The notes below the pieces were generated by a model, which searched no databases, was not told where the DNA came from, and saw only the letters and a program-made list of their open reading frames with translations. The translations under genes were made by a program, and so were the position numbers. A stretch of DNA of 64,000 nt from Nelumbo lutea (lineage: Eukaryota; Streptophyta; Magnoliopsida; Proteales; Nelumbonaceae): NCBI GenBank assembly GCA_022828595.1, contig JAKGHH010000005.1, positions 54,307,655-54,371,654 on the forward strand. Direction: 5' to 3'. This document shows positions 1 to 11,625 of this stretch, in pieces. Every line of letters begins with the position of its first letter. Position 1 is the first letter of the stretch.

Positions 1-49
1 TGCTCGCATGGCCTACACTAGGCAGTTGAATGTTCGAGGGTCAAAGTAG

Positions 50-686
50 CACGAGGACCTCTCCTTTACGGACGGGGACCTTAATGGGATTACAATCCCC
101 CATGACGACGTGTTGGTGATTTCGGCCGTAGTAGCTAACTTCTTGGTCAAAAGGATTCTCGTCGACAGTGACTCCTCGACAAGCATCGTCTTCTACGAAG
201 CCTTTGAAAAGATGAAGATAGCGCCAGAGCATCTTCAACTGGCTGAAGTCCCGCTGGTTGGGTTCTCCAGCAATGTCGTTAAGTCGGAAGGAAAGCACCC
301 TACCAATCACGGTAGGAACCGAGCTTCGATAGGTGACGAGGATGACGGAGTTCCTTGTCATGAGGATTGGCTTCCCCTACAACGCAATCATGGGGAGATC
401 GACCCTTCACGCGCTGCAAGCCACCATGTCATACCACCTCGCCATTAAATTCTCAACCGAGCATGGTGTTAGAGTCATTCAGGGGGATCAGAATATTGCC
501 AGTCAGTGCTATGTGACGGCGTTGAAGGGCAAGAACAAAGAATCATTGCCACTTGAGGGCATCGACCTTAGGGAGGAGCCGGCGAGCCGAGGCCAACCAG
601 TCGAGGACCTCGTCTCGGTTCCCTTGGATGAGGATGAGCCCGAAAAGTCTGTGTCGGGTCCAACCTTCCCTAGAGCGCCTATCTGA
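50..686 (+). pseudogene. Tat element protease region, broken
   Basis: Reads FTDGDLNGI, then a retropepsin core LVDSDSST from about 155, where the usual DSGSS motif has Gly replaced by Asp. A frame change falls at about 285-335. The next frame carries the typical post-protease stretch (EFLVMRIGFPYNAIMGR, normally an AYNAILGRP-type motif) and a linker to RT that ends at a stop at 684-686. The catalytic Asp is still readable, but the frame break rules out a normal polyprotein. Confidence 0.75.
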
Positions 687-1500
687 ACTGGTAAGTTTCC
701 TCAAAACTAACACCGACGTCTTCGCTTGGTCTGCCGCTGACGTGCTCGGAATTGACCGTTCGGTCATTGCTCATAGGTTGTGTGGACCCGAGCTCCAGGC
801 CGGTTTGGTAGAAGAAGAGAAACTTTGCACCGGAGCGATGGATGGCCATAGGAGAGGAAGTTGACAAGCTACTCAATGCTAGATTCATCTGAGAGGTATA
901 TTATCTTAACAAGCTGTCGAATGTGGTTTTGGTTAAGAAAGCTAATGAGAAATAACGAATCTGTATTGACTTTACAGACCTTAACCGAATCTGCCCTAAG
1001 GACCGCTTTCCTTTGCCAAGAATAGACCATCTTGGTGATGCCACTACATGATATGAATTGCTTAGCATTATGGATGCCTTATCTGGATACAATCAAATAA
1101 GGATGTATCCCAAAGATGAAGAGAAGACCTCGTTCATCATCGAACATGGTACATATTGCTAAAAGGTGATGCCCTTCGAGCTTAAATGGAGAGGAACGGT
1201 GAAGCCTATGTATATTCTATGGTGGTAAAGATCCTGAAAGTCAAGGCCCACACCTCAGACCTAGCCAAGAGCTTCGACACTTTACGAAAGTTTAATATGT
1301 AGTTAAACCCAACTAGTGTGCTTTTGACATCACTTCAGGTAAGTTTTTAGGCTTTATCATCACTCAACAAGGCATCAATGCCAACCTTGAGAAGATACAT
1401 GCCATATTGGACATGGCACCTCCTCGATCGGTGAAGGAAACCCAGAAGCTCACTGGCTGTGTGGTGGTGCTCAATCGCTTCATGTCAAAGTTAGCTAACC
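687..1500 (+). pseudogene. Tat element reverse transcriptase, broken, active site lost
   Basis: The RT start is recognisable as DVFAWSAADVLGID (about 718-760), followed by DFTDLNRICPKDRFPLPRID (about 968-1027) and SIMDALSGYNQI (about 1065-1100). Several in-frame stops occur. Around 1140-1240 the text passes from KVMPFELK almost directly to EAYVYSMVVK. About twenty residues are therefore missing and the catalytic YVDD reads YVYS. GKFLGFIITQQGI (about 1340-1375) continues the thumb region. This copy cannot be an active polymerase. Confidence 0.8.
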
Positions 1501-2440
1501 GATGTCTTCCCTTCTTTTGAGCCATCAAGAAAATAAAAGGCTTCCAATGGACGGAGGAATGCCAGTGAGCTTTCGACGAGGTCAAGGAGTACCTCGCCAC
1601 ACCTCCCCTCCTGGCCCACCTGGTCCAAGGAGAGACCCTATACCTGTACTTATCAGTCGGGGAGGATGCAGTCAGCTTAGTACTGATCAAAGAAGATGGA
1701 GCACAAAAATCGATATACTATGTCAGCAAGGTACTGTACGATGCCAAAACCAGATACTCCGAAGTAGAGAAACTAGCCTTCGCTCTTGTGGTTTCAGCCA
1801 TAAAGCTTAGGCCATACTTCCAAGCTCATGCCATCATGGTGTTGACAAATCAACCCCTTAGAGTTGCCCTCATTAAGCCTGAGACCTCGGGGTGTCAGAT
1901 CAAATGGGTCATCGAGCTTTTCAAATCCGACATATGGTACCAACTGAGGCCCACCATCAAAGCACAAGCCCTTGCAGATTTTATGACATAGTGCACCTTC
2001 AACCGAGCTCTCCCCCGGGACCGTAAAGATGATCCGGAAGAAAGGTGCCCAACTAGAGATGCTCCCCTTGCTTGGAAGCTTTTTGTAGATGGGTCATCCA
2101 ATGCCAAAGGAAGTGGCACTGGCCTTATCCTTCTCACCCCAGACAACTCAACCATCGAATGCGCGTTGAGGTTCCCCTTCCCAGCATCCAACCATGAATC
2201 CGAGTACAAGGCCCTCCTTGTCGGATTGCAACTATAAAAGGACCCTGGCTCCTCACATGTCAAAGCCTTTAGCGACTCTTAGTTGGCGGTCAACCAGGTG
2301 AACGACAAGTATGAAGCCAGAGAGCAAAGCATGTCCAAGTATCTCACCAAAGTCAAAGATCTAGCCCACCATTTTTAGTGCTTTACCCTGCAACAAATTC
2401 CGTGAGCCAAAAACACGAGGGCCGATGCCCTATCCAAGCT
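1501..2440 (+). pseudogene. Tat element dual RNase H region, broken
   Basis: The first RNase H (about 1640-1990) reads LYLSVGEDAVSLVLIKEDG, YSEVEKLAFALVVSA and RPYFQAHAIMVLTNQPL. A second, archaeal-type RNase H follows at about 2075-2415, beginning AWKLFVDGSSNAKGSG and continuing SNHESEYKALLVGL. Stops fall at about 1989, 2236, 2278 and 2376. Two RNase H domains in tandem is the feature that separates Tat elements from other plant gypsy lineages, so it supports the lineage call more strongly than the RT does. Confidence 0.75.
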
Positions 2441-2639
2441 GAAAAGCACTTCAAGCGTGGTCTTTGACTGCACGGTTCGCGTGGAGAAGCTACCTTGGCT
2501 GACCATTGAAGAAGCTCAAGTACTACCAATAGAGACCAAGTTATCCTGGATGGACCCCATCATCAACTTCCTCCTTACGGAACAGTTGCTCGACGACAGG
2601 AACAAAGCTAGACGATTCCGATGTTAGGCAACCCACTAT

Positions 2640-3735
2640 ACCTTGCTTAAAGGAAAATTATATAGAAGATCCTTTACCCTACCTTAACTCTGATGCCTTT
2701 GCCCCGAGGAGGGGGAATACGTGTTTAAAGAAATTCATGAAGGCATCTGCGGAAACCACCTCGGCGGTAGGGCCCTCGCATAGAAGACGTTGAGGCAAGG
2801 ATATTTTTGGCCAACACTTCAGAAAGACGTAACCAAACTTGTGCAAAGATGCGATCAATGCAGAGGCATGCCAACATATGCCATCAGCCAGTGACAACCC
2901 TTTCAACCATTAGCAGCCCCTAGCCCTTCGCTATATAGGGAATGGACCTCCTTGGCCCTTTCCCACATGCAATAGGGGGCAAGATGTACCTTGTGGTTGC
3001 TATGGACTACTTCACGAAGTGGGTCGAAGGCGAGCCCTTAGCTACTATCATAGCTTGGGCAATCCAGAGCTTCTTCTGGAAAAAAACATCATCTATCACT
3101 TCAGCCTCCCTCACATTTTAGTCACTGACAACGGAAAGCAGTTCGATGACACCAAGTTTCGAGAATGGTGTGCCTCTTTTGACATCAAACAGTAGTACAA
3201 CTTAGTGGGCTACACCCAAACAAATGGCCTAGCCGATGTCAACCATAGAAGCATCTTAGACAGACTAAAATGGGCCGACGAACTGAACAACGAACTCTGG
3301 GCATATCGAACCACACCTCAGACGACCATGGGAGGAGCTCCCTTCGGCCTGACTTACGGTATCGAAGCAGTGATCCCAGCAGAGATCAGTCAACTAATGC
3401 TTGGAGTCGAAGCCTACAATGAAGCCCTTAGATCCAACCTGGATCTGTTGGAAGAAGTCCAGGAGTTGGCGGAGATCAGGGTAGTTGCCTACCAGCAATG
3501 CGTGGCCCGCTACTACAACTTGAAAGTAAAGGAAAGACTCTTCCGAGAAGGGGACCTCATCCTCAGAAAGGTCAGGGTCCCCAAACCTGAAGTAGGAAAG
3601 CTGGGCCCCAACTGTGAAGTCCCCTATAAAGTCAAGCGAGTTCTCGGCCCCGGAACATTTCACTTGGAACACTTGGATGGAAGACCCGTCCCCCAGACAT
3701 GGAACTTGGAGAACCTCCGAATGTACTTTCATTGA
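2640..3735 (+). pseudogene. Tat element integrase, broken
   Basis: The zinc-binding part reads EIHEGICGNHLGG and later CDQCRGM (about 2725-2870). The catalytic core follows as MDLLGPFP (about 2940), TDNGKQF (about 3125) and GLADVNHRSI (about 3227), where the expected catalytic Glu appears as Asp. The last open stretch, 3205-3735, contains ELWAYRTTPQTTMGGAPF and a GPNCEVPYKV-type C-terminal domain. It ends LENLRMYFH at a natural stop. Stops and a frame change at about 2945-3180 disable the rest. Confidence 0.8.
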
Positions 3736-4721
3736 ATGTAGTTGCCTATGGTAAGTGATGAATGAATAAAGTAAAAAGTTCCTCTTCGCCCTAGATGTTG
3801 AATGAATGTGTGTCCTAATTTCTAAAAAACCCACGGCTTTGTGACCTACCGACGTGTGAAACCCTCCTCCGAGAGATGAGCCCTCGGTATGGACTGATGC
3901 GAAAGACTATGATGACCCTAGGATGAGCACCTCGACAAAAGCATACATACCAGGGCGAGCGAGGCCTTTTACGCCTCATCACCTCCTCGATGGATGGTGG
4001 CCCCCTCGGCATGCCAGGGCAAAAGAGGCCTTACACGTCTCATCACCTTTGTAGAGTATGGTGAACCCCTTGGCTACCTATACATAGCGTAATAAAAATA
4101 GCGACACCGACTACCTCGATTGTTCTCTTCGACTCGTGCCCCCTGCTTCGCCAGTGGAGTGCCTTGGCCTCCCCTAAGGAAACACTTGGCGAGAAACAAG
4201 CAAGGTGAACTGCACCCTGATAGTGCTACCCCACCTCGGCTCCTTGTCCTCCTAAGTACCTCGACAATATACCTTGGCCAATGACCTCGGCTATGGTGCC
4301 AGGTCACCTTGGCCTTGCCTTAGTTGACACTTAAGGAATTCTAGAGTTGGGCGAGCCTCACTACCAATGTGTGGCCCCAACTTGGCTCCCAATGCCTTAA
4401 TTACTTAAAGCGGGTGTGCAAACAAACTATGTATACTATGAGCCAACCGTGCATGTTTTGTGTGTTGTGGTCCTGTTTTTCGGAGGGGCAAGGACCTCTC
4501 AAAGAAGAAGAAAAAACAAAAAAAGAAGAGAAAGGAGAAAGACACAACACACACAAGGCACAATGCATGCAAAAAATGGCTTCATTCATCATTAATTTCC
4601 TGTGTTGCCTTTACGAAAAAAGTTTTTGAAAGCCTCATAGGCCAAGTATATGTACATTTACCGAAAAAAACAACAAGAACAACAGCTAAACAAAAAGAAA
4701 AGGGGGGGGGGGAGATCCACG
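3736..4721. other. Non-coding spacer of the Tat element between integrase and antisense gene
   Basis: No reading frame here has recognisable content. The segment holds diverged copies of short CCTCGGC-rich phrases (for example around 3955-4080), an A-rich stretch at 4508-4560 and a run of ten G at 4704-4713. This matches the variable untranslated part of Tat elements. Short open frames here look accidental. Confidence 0.6.
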
Positions 4722-6856
4722 CCTAGGCTTCGCCATTGGCAGGAAGAGTGGAGTCATTGACAGGCCAAGCTTTGCTGGGTGCATCTGGGATTATTTGTAG
4801 CCCCTTAACGTCAAAATCCGACATAACCTTCAGGAGTGCCTTCTTTGTGTCTTTGATTCCATCGAGGTAGGAGGCCGATGCATATTCTGTAAGTGTATCC
4901 TAATAGTCAGAGGACTTCTTGTACGCCTCCACCACTTTACCTCGAAAGCCTGTCTTTCAGCCTCGACTGTCTACCTCTTTGCCTCTCCGCCTCAGAGACA
5001 ATGCTCTCTAGATGGACTCTTTCCACCTGTTCCTTGTTAAGACCTTGTTGCGCCTCCTTCAGTTGAATTTCGAGGCACTCCCGAACTGACTGCTCATCCA
5101 AGAATGCCTTCCTAAACTTTTGGTATTTCTCCTCGGCAGTGGCAACTGTCTTCTGGAACTTTTCTCATTCCTTTTGGAGTTTCTCCTTGGTAGACTTTTT
5201 ATCCTTCTCCACCTTATTGATGCGGGGCATCGCCAGCCTTGTTTGGTCCCCCAAACCGATGAAGTGCAGGCAAGCTTACAACAGAACCAGTTTGTGAATG
5301 AAAGAGTAGGAAGAGAAGGAAATACTAAAAACATACAAAAAGTGTATGTCTTACCTCGGCTAGGTGGTCCAGGCCCTCGTTGTAGATGGCCTTGGGGTCA
5401 CTTTGTAGCAAACTGGTAGTGGTCCCTCGGAAAAGTCACCTCACTTACCCCTCGTCCTGGATGGAGTCCCCTTCTCGGAGCTGCCACTATGGATGGAAGA
5501 TTTTATTGCCCCCTTGGCTCTCTCGGGGAGCCCCTGTACTGATGGCAGAACTGAAGTGGACCAGATGGGTGCTCCCCGGGCATGGACCTCCTTGCTACTT
5601 CCTCCGCCTGGCGATCCACATTGGCCACCTTTCTCGAGGGCTCCTCCCTCGGCGTATCTATGGCAGGCCTCTTCCGGCCTGCCTCGGCCCATTCGTGGGC
5701 CTCTTCAGCACCTCGACTCCCTCGGTTGGCTTCTTCGACACCTCTAATGTCTTCTTCACCCCCTTTGAGGGCCTCTTCACCCCATCAGCAAGCTCTTGGA
5801 GTGCCACCATTGGCTGCTTCCCCTTGGCGGGAACTTGCTGATTTCCCCCCTTTGCCATGATAAGGGGCAACTTCTTCGTCGGGTCACTTCAATGTCTGTC
5901 CTCCGACCTTCCTGGCCTACTTCATCCGGGTCTTCTCAAGCAAGTGTTGCTTGGAATCTAATGGAACTTTTGCAAACAACAAAAGAAAACAATTAGTATA
6001 ACAAGGCAAAGGCATTGAAGGTGTGCTAAGATGAGCTACGACTACAACCTCTTCATCTCGGAGCGGAGGGGGACATCTCTTGATGACTATGCAGGCCTCT
6101 CCCCAGTCGGATTTGGACATCCAGCCTTTGGGGCAGGAGATTAAAAAGAACTTGTCCTTCCACACATGGACGGATGAGGGGTTATGCACCAACTTCCCTC
6201 TCTAAGGGTGGAAGTAATACATGTTGGCCTCAAAAGTGTGCTCCCTCGGCATGAACATTGTGCGGAATATCTTTATTGTCAACTCCATACCCCGAAGTCG
6301 AGCCCACACTAGCATTGCTACAATGGTTCTAAGGGCATTGGAGACAAGTTGACTAATAGTGATATTGTACCACTCCAGTAACTCTGAGATTAAGGGAGGG
6401 GAAACCTAAGGCCAAACACTAAAAAATGTTGGTAGACACAAATTTCTCCCTCTTCATGGGTCCATGGTTGATCACCTACATCGGGGACCCTAAGATCGTA
6501 GGACCGGGGTATGTGGAATCTCCTTGCTAGGGATTTGACCTGGCCCACATCCAAGGAGATGTCAAACTCTGAGTGTGGGACACCAGCGTCAGTTACCCTT
6601 CAGGCAACACTCCCTCCCACCGGTCCAACGACGATCTCTACAACATCTTCCTCCTCAGAGAGAGGAGGCCCTTCGGTCTCCCTCTGCGATTCCGAAGCTA
6701 TGCTTTCATGGGGAGAGTTATTGCCCCGATGGCTTCCCTTGGCACCCCCCAAGGCTACCCTCTCTCTCAGCATGGCTACCTCCCGTCGAATGAGGAGCTA
6801 TGGCCAAAGATCCTAAGGAGGAGAGGGGGGAAGGAGTCTGAGTCTGAGAACGACAT
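4722..6856 (-). pseudogene. Antisense ORF (aORF) of the Tat element, Transposase_28-like, broken
   Basis: Read on the minus strand, this is a decayed protein gene running against the element. A start codon at 6856-6854 opens MSFSDSDSF. After frame changes come FHIPRSYDLRVPDVGDQ and EEGEICVYQH (about 6520-6430), then LLEWYNITISQLVSNALRT (about 6385-6310) and SSVHVWKDKFFLISCPKGW (about 6180-6120). These resemble the plant family called putative gypsy type transposon (Pfam Transposase_28), by recall and not by search. A Lys/Pro-rich linker follows (about 5860-5660), then a Lys/Glu-rich coiled coil with heptad spacing (about 5230-4950). The end is VNDSTLPANGEA and a stop near 4722. Several stops and frame shifts show it is dead. 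The function in live elements is unknown. Confidence 0.65.
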
Positions 6857-7007
6857 AGTGAATTACGTAGACAGTGAAGAAGATGAAGACAGGGTGTCTT
6901 GAAGGATGGAGAACCTAGGAAAGTCCTGAAAGATCGAGAGCTTGGGAGTTGAGTTCACTCGATAACAAGGGTGTCTAAGTTCAAATGACGGGGAATGTCA
7001 CGACCAG

Positions 7008-7023
7008 GGCCCCTATTTAAAGG
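7008..7023 (-). promoter_or_regulatory. Candidate TATA box of the Tat antisense gene
   Basis: The minus strand reads CCTTTAAATAGGGGCCC, about 155 bases before the proposed aORF start. The same TAAATAGGGG core followed by a C-rich CCCT stretch occurs at 48491 in the other Tat fragment, also shortly before an ATG and in the same position relative to the 3' LTR. Conservation between two diverged elements supports a real promoter; transcription itself is inferred. Confidence 0.45.
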
Positions 7024-7623
7024 AAAATGGATGACCCATATCTCGTTGGATCCGATGGTTGAGGCACCTCCACTTCCACCATCCAACCATGATGCACCAC
7101 CTGGCGCTTGTCCTCGGAAGACAAAACGATGACCAAGCAATGACTCAAATCACTACGGATCCGACGGTCATGGAAACCCTTTACTTCTGTAGACCAGCTA
7201 TACTGCACCTCTCAGTACATGCTCTCAGAAGACGAAATGATGCTAGGTGAACCGCGATGCTCACCCGCCGCAACCCGCAGGGAAAACTGCGGGGTGTTCC
7301 CTTCGTGAGCCACCGGGTGGACCGGTCAACCTAGAAAACACATGCCTATTAGGGTGACCGTCCTCCACTTTGTAGACCCCTAATGTGGCCTGACCGTATG
7401 TGATATGGGCTGTCCCTGCTAACCCGAGGCATCTACGCCACATGCATCTCCGAACCGATGAGGAGGAAAGACGCACATGAAGTGAAAAGTGATGCCATTA
7501 TAGGATACCCCTCGACTGATGAATCCAAAGGCAAAGCGATTGCTACTCCCGACGATCGAAGCTGAGTCCCTACCCCGACTATCATTTCCAATACTAACCT
7601 AAGCCAAGACCTCACTTCGACCT
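7024..7623. other. Tat element 3' untranslated segment
   Basis: Sequence between the antisense-gene promoter and the polypurine tract. A loosely repeated phrase (GATCCGATGGTTGAGGCACC at about 7049-7068 and GATCCGACGGTCATGG at 7157-7172) is the only internal structure I see. No protein is supported. Confidence 0.5.
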
Positions 7624-7639
7624 GGGAGTGGGGGGTAAG
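7624..7639 (+). other. Polypurine tract of the Tat element
   Basis: GGGAGTGGGGGGTAAG sits directly before the LTR start at 7640. The same GGGAGTGGGGGG core stands next to the LTRs of the elements at 35733-35748 and 48240-48255 (minus strand), which ties the three elements to one lineage. It would prime plus-strand DNA synthesis. Confidence 0.75.
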
Positions 7640-8293
7640 TGATGTGGGCTAGCTTGGCTCAGCCCATTACGGACTGGGAGGCCAAACCCACTAATGCCTG
7701 ACATCACTAGCTACAGTAGGGGGAAGTCCTACTGCCTTCATACGAATCCAACAGTAGAGTAGTTAGGTGTACTTGCAAGGACCTGTTGCCTGACTTTGTA
7801 TGAGCCTCATTTGATGCTTTCATCTCTACCTGCCTCCAACTCGCTCAAGTGTAAATATGAGATAACTCTCCCTTGACAAGGGATGGAGATCCCAGAATTC
7901 TGATACAACTCTCTCATCCCAGCATCTGCCTCGCTTCCTTAGCATTTGCTCCTGGGGACCCAGTGCATCCGAGGACTACCATTAAGGCCTCGTCTACACC
8001 TCCTCATACCTCACACCTCGTACTAACTTGACTGTCGGAGCTTCTGCCTTGGGTTTCCACTTGAGGCCTCTGACACCTCTTATTTTGTAGAACCTCAGAT
8101 CTCCAAGAACCTCGTTACCGAGATGATGACCTATAGTCCTTGGCTTCTACCGTACTTAGAGGGGAGCACTTTACCTCGGCCTCCAGTTTTTGGCCTTGGA
8201 TTATCCTCTTCAAAGTCCTCAAAGCCTTCGGCCTGCCTTCAAAACTTGGGAGTGAATTTACCTCATTACCCTCGACTAATCCGAGCTGCAACA
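7640..8293 (+). repeat. 3' LTR of the Tat element (right end approximate)
   Basis: Begins TGATGTGGGCTAGC directly after the polypurine tract. The first 220 bases are clearly the same sequence as 63435-63657, which confirms that this is a repeated LTR boundary. A TATA-like GTAAATATGAG lies near 7850-7862. The later part holds ACTGTCGGAG and GAGGCCTCTGAC, phrases also present at 62780-62870. The exact right end is not determined. Confidence 0.65.
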
Positions 8294-8904
8294 GTATTGA
8301 AAGTTAGGTATAAAGAGATCATGGTATGCTTTGTTCTTCAATGATGCACCAAATAAATAAAGGAAGTTCATTAACGGCAATGGGAAAAAGGGTGTAGTAT
8401 CTAATGGGAAATCATAACCAACTATGATGAATGTTAATTATAAAATCATAACCAACGTTATAAGTTTGGTGGGTTCGGTTATAGCAAACACATATGTGTG
8501 AACCTTGACATCTGTAATTAGTGGGATATAAATTTTTTAAACTTGCCTATTCTAGGCATAATAGGTGTCCCAAAAAATATACATTAACATCTCTTTGAAG
8601 AGAATTAAAGAACTACCAAAGTTGAAGCAATTCTATTGTTTATTTGATAGGTTTCAAAATTGAGTGATTAATGTTTTAAAGGCTTGAATTGAAGCCCATA
8701 CAAAAAAGTTGAACATCATTACATAGATGAGTTTTAAGTCTGAACTTCCACAAATGAAATTGTATCACATACTTTTTACATAGGATAGGAACAACCTAGT
8801 AGGTAAAATATTAATTTGTTTCTACTTCAAAATTTTTAAAAAGGAAAATTTTAAAATCTTATATATACAATAAACTAATATAAATATAAACATTTAAATT
8901 TACC

Positions 8905-8935
<31 letters not shown>

Positions 8936-10219
8936 ATATTATATAATATATTTTAAATTATATATAATTAGATAAATGTTATATACTTAAATCAATATAT
9001 ATATATATATATTATAATATAATCAAATTCAGATTTTAGTGTCATTTACAAATCAATAGAATATAGGTGTAGGAAAAAGAGAATAATTGTCATTCAAATG
9101 GGCATTTAGGGCAATCAATGGTTCGGGTCCAATTCTATCTAAAACTGGTTGGTTCTTGGGACAATTAGGTTTGATTTGATGGCACTGAAGAAAAATAAAC
9201 ATGCTATATATATAGCTCAAGTCGAGTCTGCATCGGCTTGTGAGTAGAATTGGTTCCAAATCGATAATAATTGGGACAATATATTAAGAACCAAAACTGA
9301 CCCATCATTTCTGGTTCTTGGAACCAAAATTGACCTAATTGGTTTGGGTCCATCAGGTCCATCACATCAGACCCAACCCATTAAGTGTCGATAGCATTCC
9401 ACATCTAATTTCTAATTTGAGATTGGACATAATAGAATTGAATTCGGATAATTAATACCATAATCAATCAAATTCAGATATCCTATTCATACCATTTTAG
9501 TAATTTAATCGAATTCAGATATGACTTGATTTGATTTGATAAATATCTGAATTTGACCAATTATTTAGTTTTTATATATAATATATAAAATACTTAAACA
9601 TTTTATATAACTTATATATAATATTTAAATTATATAATTTATATACTTTATATCAATAAAATATTTATTTTATATATATTTTTAATTATATATCTAAAAT
9701 AATTAGTCAGTCAAATATAAATTGAATAAATTATTCAAATATTTAATCGAACATTGATTTTTAATATATGTTAGATATCAAATCAAATGTAGATATTGAA
9801 GTTTCTAATTGAATTCGAATTTAGATATTGCTTGTTACAATTGGAATTTGATCCATTTACACACATACGATTGACAACCCTATTTTTTTTAAGAACTGTA
9901 AAATGTGATGATCGGTGACAAATAAGGGAGTGCCAAACTATGGATATATGGACGCATGAATATGTATTAGTTTATTTGGAATTTTAAAAGCAAGCTTGTA
10001 CGAAATTATGTAAGTAGTCCTCCCTCACAAGTGCTCTTGCTTATGAGAGAGGACATCTTGGGTCCGCCTCAATGGCGTAGGTGTCAATCTACTTCTGTTT
10101 TGTACTTTATTTCTTTTATAATATCAGGTTCAATAAAAAAAATGTGTTATCCTAAAGGGCTTTAAAAAAAATCAAGTGTTATTCGAATGAGACTCATATA
10201 TGATATAGAAGGAAATTAA
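8294..10219. other. AT-rich spacer, no gene seen
   Basis: Contains (AT)n runs at about 8913-8936 and 8995-9011. A stretch at about 9425-9860 is rich in variants of GAATTCGGATA and AAATTCAGATAT. A similar tract occurs at 37195-37560, so both are probably copies of one old dispersed repeat. No open frame has recognisable content. Confidence 0.6.
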
Positions 10220-10522
10220 GGGTCCGTTTGGTTTGTAGTTAGAATCGAAATTAAAATCTTTTAGAATCGAAACTGGAATGGTCCATTTCCATAGTCTGTT
10301 TGGTTCAGATAAGAATGGGAATGAAAATGAAAATTGGAATCAGTAAGAATGACATTTCATTTCCAAGGGAGGGACAGGAAATGACCATTCCCTCAAATGG
10401 AAAAATACTATTCCAGTAAGAATGAGATTGGGATTCCAATTCTACCCAACCAACAATGGAATTGGAATAGCCCATTCCAATTTTGATTCCAGAGCCCTAT
10501 TCTAATGAACCAAACAGCGCCC
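10220..10522. repeat. MITE with GGGTCCGTTTGGTT-type ends
   Basis: The left end is GGGTCCGTTTGGTTTG and the right end AACCAAACAGCGCCC, imperfect inverted repeats of the kind common in plant PIF/Harbinger or hAT MITEs. The interior is about 300 bases of GGAATGGAAAT-type text without coding capacity. The left flank ends TAA and the right flank begins AAA, so a 3-bp TAA-type target duplication is possible but not clear. Confidence 0.7.
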
Positions 10523-11089
10523 AAAACTTATCACACCAATGGATGAAATTGTCATTTTCAATATGGCTATATAAGTATGTTGATAAGTATATGGACATGG
10601 AATATGGAGGAATGAATTTATGGGGGGTAATGAGTGGAAAGGTAAAATTTGATCATTAAGGAAACCTAAAGAGTAAAACTGTCATTTTTATTATAGGTGA
10701 TAAGCATTAAATGATAAAGAAAAATCATTTCCTAATAAGCATTAAATGAAAAAGCAAAATTACATTTTTACCATTGATTTTTCTTCAATTCAAACCTTAG
10801 AGACACGACATTTAAGTCTAGTGAAAATTTCAGAAGTCAACCACATCTATTCATGCTTTTATAGATACTATATATTATAGATTATAGATGCGTTTCTGCA
10901 GGGCTGTTTTCAATTTAGAACAGAATGTTTCTTCTTGTTATTCCTTTCCAAACAAGTTTTTGCTCCACGGAAACATCGAGAACTCCCAAAATGTTCCCGT
11001 GAAATGATGTCAAACGGGGCCACCACTAGTTTGCCTAACTCGGAGGTTTCATAAGACCTATAGACCCCATCTAGTGGGATTACTTGTTC
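10523..11089. other. Spacer, no gene seen
   Basis: AT-rich sequence with a small direct repeat: AAGCATTAAATGATAAAG near 10703 and AAGCATTAAATGAAAAAG near 10737. Nothing else is recognised. Confidence 0.5.
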
Positions 11090-11625
11090 CATGGTTTTGA
11101 AAACCAGACCATACTGGATGGTTGGACCGGTTGATTCAGGAACAGTTAGGCAACCAGTTTTGTTTCACCCTAAAACCATTCTTGGTTTTAGTTTTGGTCA
11201 AGGTCCTGTTGACCATTGACCTGAATAATGATTTTTGGCTAGTTTTTAATTTGAATTAGTTTTTAATCAGAACAAGCCGCTTATTCAAATCAGACGGTCA
11301 AACTATTCAACCGGGAGCCAGTCTCCAAAATCGTGGTTTTAAAAATGATCCGGAGACCAAAACAGTCAAGGGTCCGGTTACTAGATCGAACTGTCTAACC
11401 GTTAGAATTGAACATTCAGCCCGTTTTGACAAAAAATAAAAAAATAAAAAATAAAAATCGGTTAAAACCATTCGAACGATTAACCTCCCGGGTCACCAAT
11501 TTGCTGACCAAAATCAATGGTTTTGGGCAAATTTCTAGTTTTAGAAAAAACCGAAACTAATCACCTGACCAGTTCCCGGTTTTTCTGGCCTGACCATTTG
11601 GTCTGGTCCAGTTTTGAAAACCATG
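11090..11625. repeat. Inverted-repeat element with CATGGTTTTGAAAACC-type ends
   Basis: The left end CATGGTTTTGAAAACCAG is mirrored at the right by GTTTTGAAAACCATG (ends 11625), each followed inward by GACCA-type text. The interior is full of GACC/GGTTCGAACC variants and has no coding capacity. Related text occurs at 19905-20530 and 41150-41240. It is a non-autonomous repeat of uncertain class, possibly Mutator- or hAT-derived. Confidence 0.55.

Larger units (their letters stand above)
1..8293 (+). mobile_element. Degenerate Tat-lineage Ty3/gypsy retrotransposon (5' part outside window)
   Basis: Conceptual translation gives, in order, a retropepsin-like protease, RT, a first RNase H, a second (archaeal-type) RNase H and an integrase, all interrupted by stops and frame changes. 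The second RNase H and an antisense gene between integrase and 3' LTR are marks of the Tat group. A polypurine tract at 7624-7639 lies directly before an LTR that starts TGATG at 7640. The gag gene and 5' LTR are beyond the left edge. The right end is approximate, because the 5' LTR is not available for comparison; 8293 is a CA-ending guess. The element cannot move by itself. Confidence 0.85.

Noticed and set aside
5120..5996. Plus-strand open frames of 84-151 codons
   Set aside because: They are shadows of the antisense gene of the Tat element; the minus strand gives the recognisable coiled coil and linker.
8880..9020. Possible matrix attachment or origin in (AT)n runs
   Set aside because: Such runs are frequent in plant spacers, and nothing else supports an origin.
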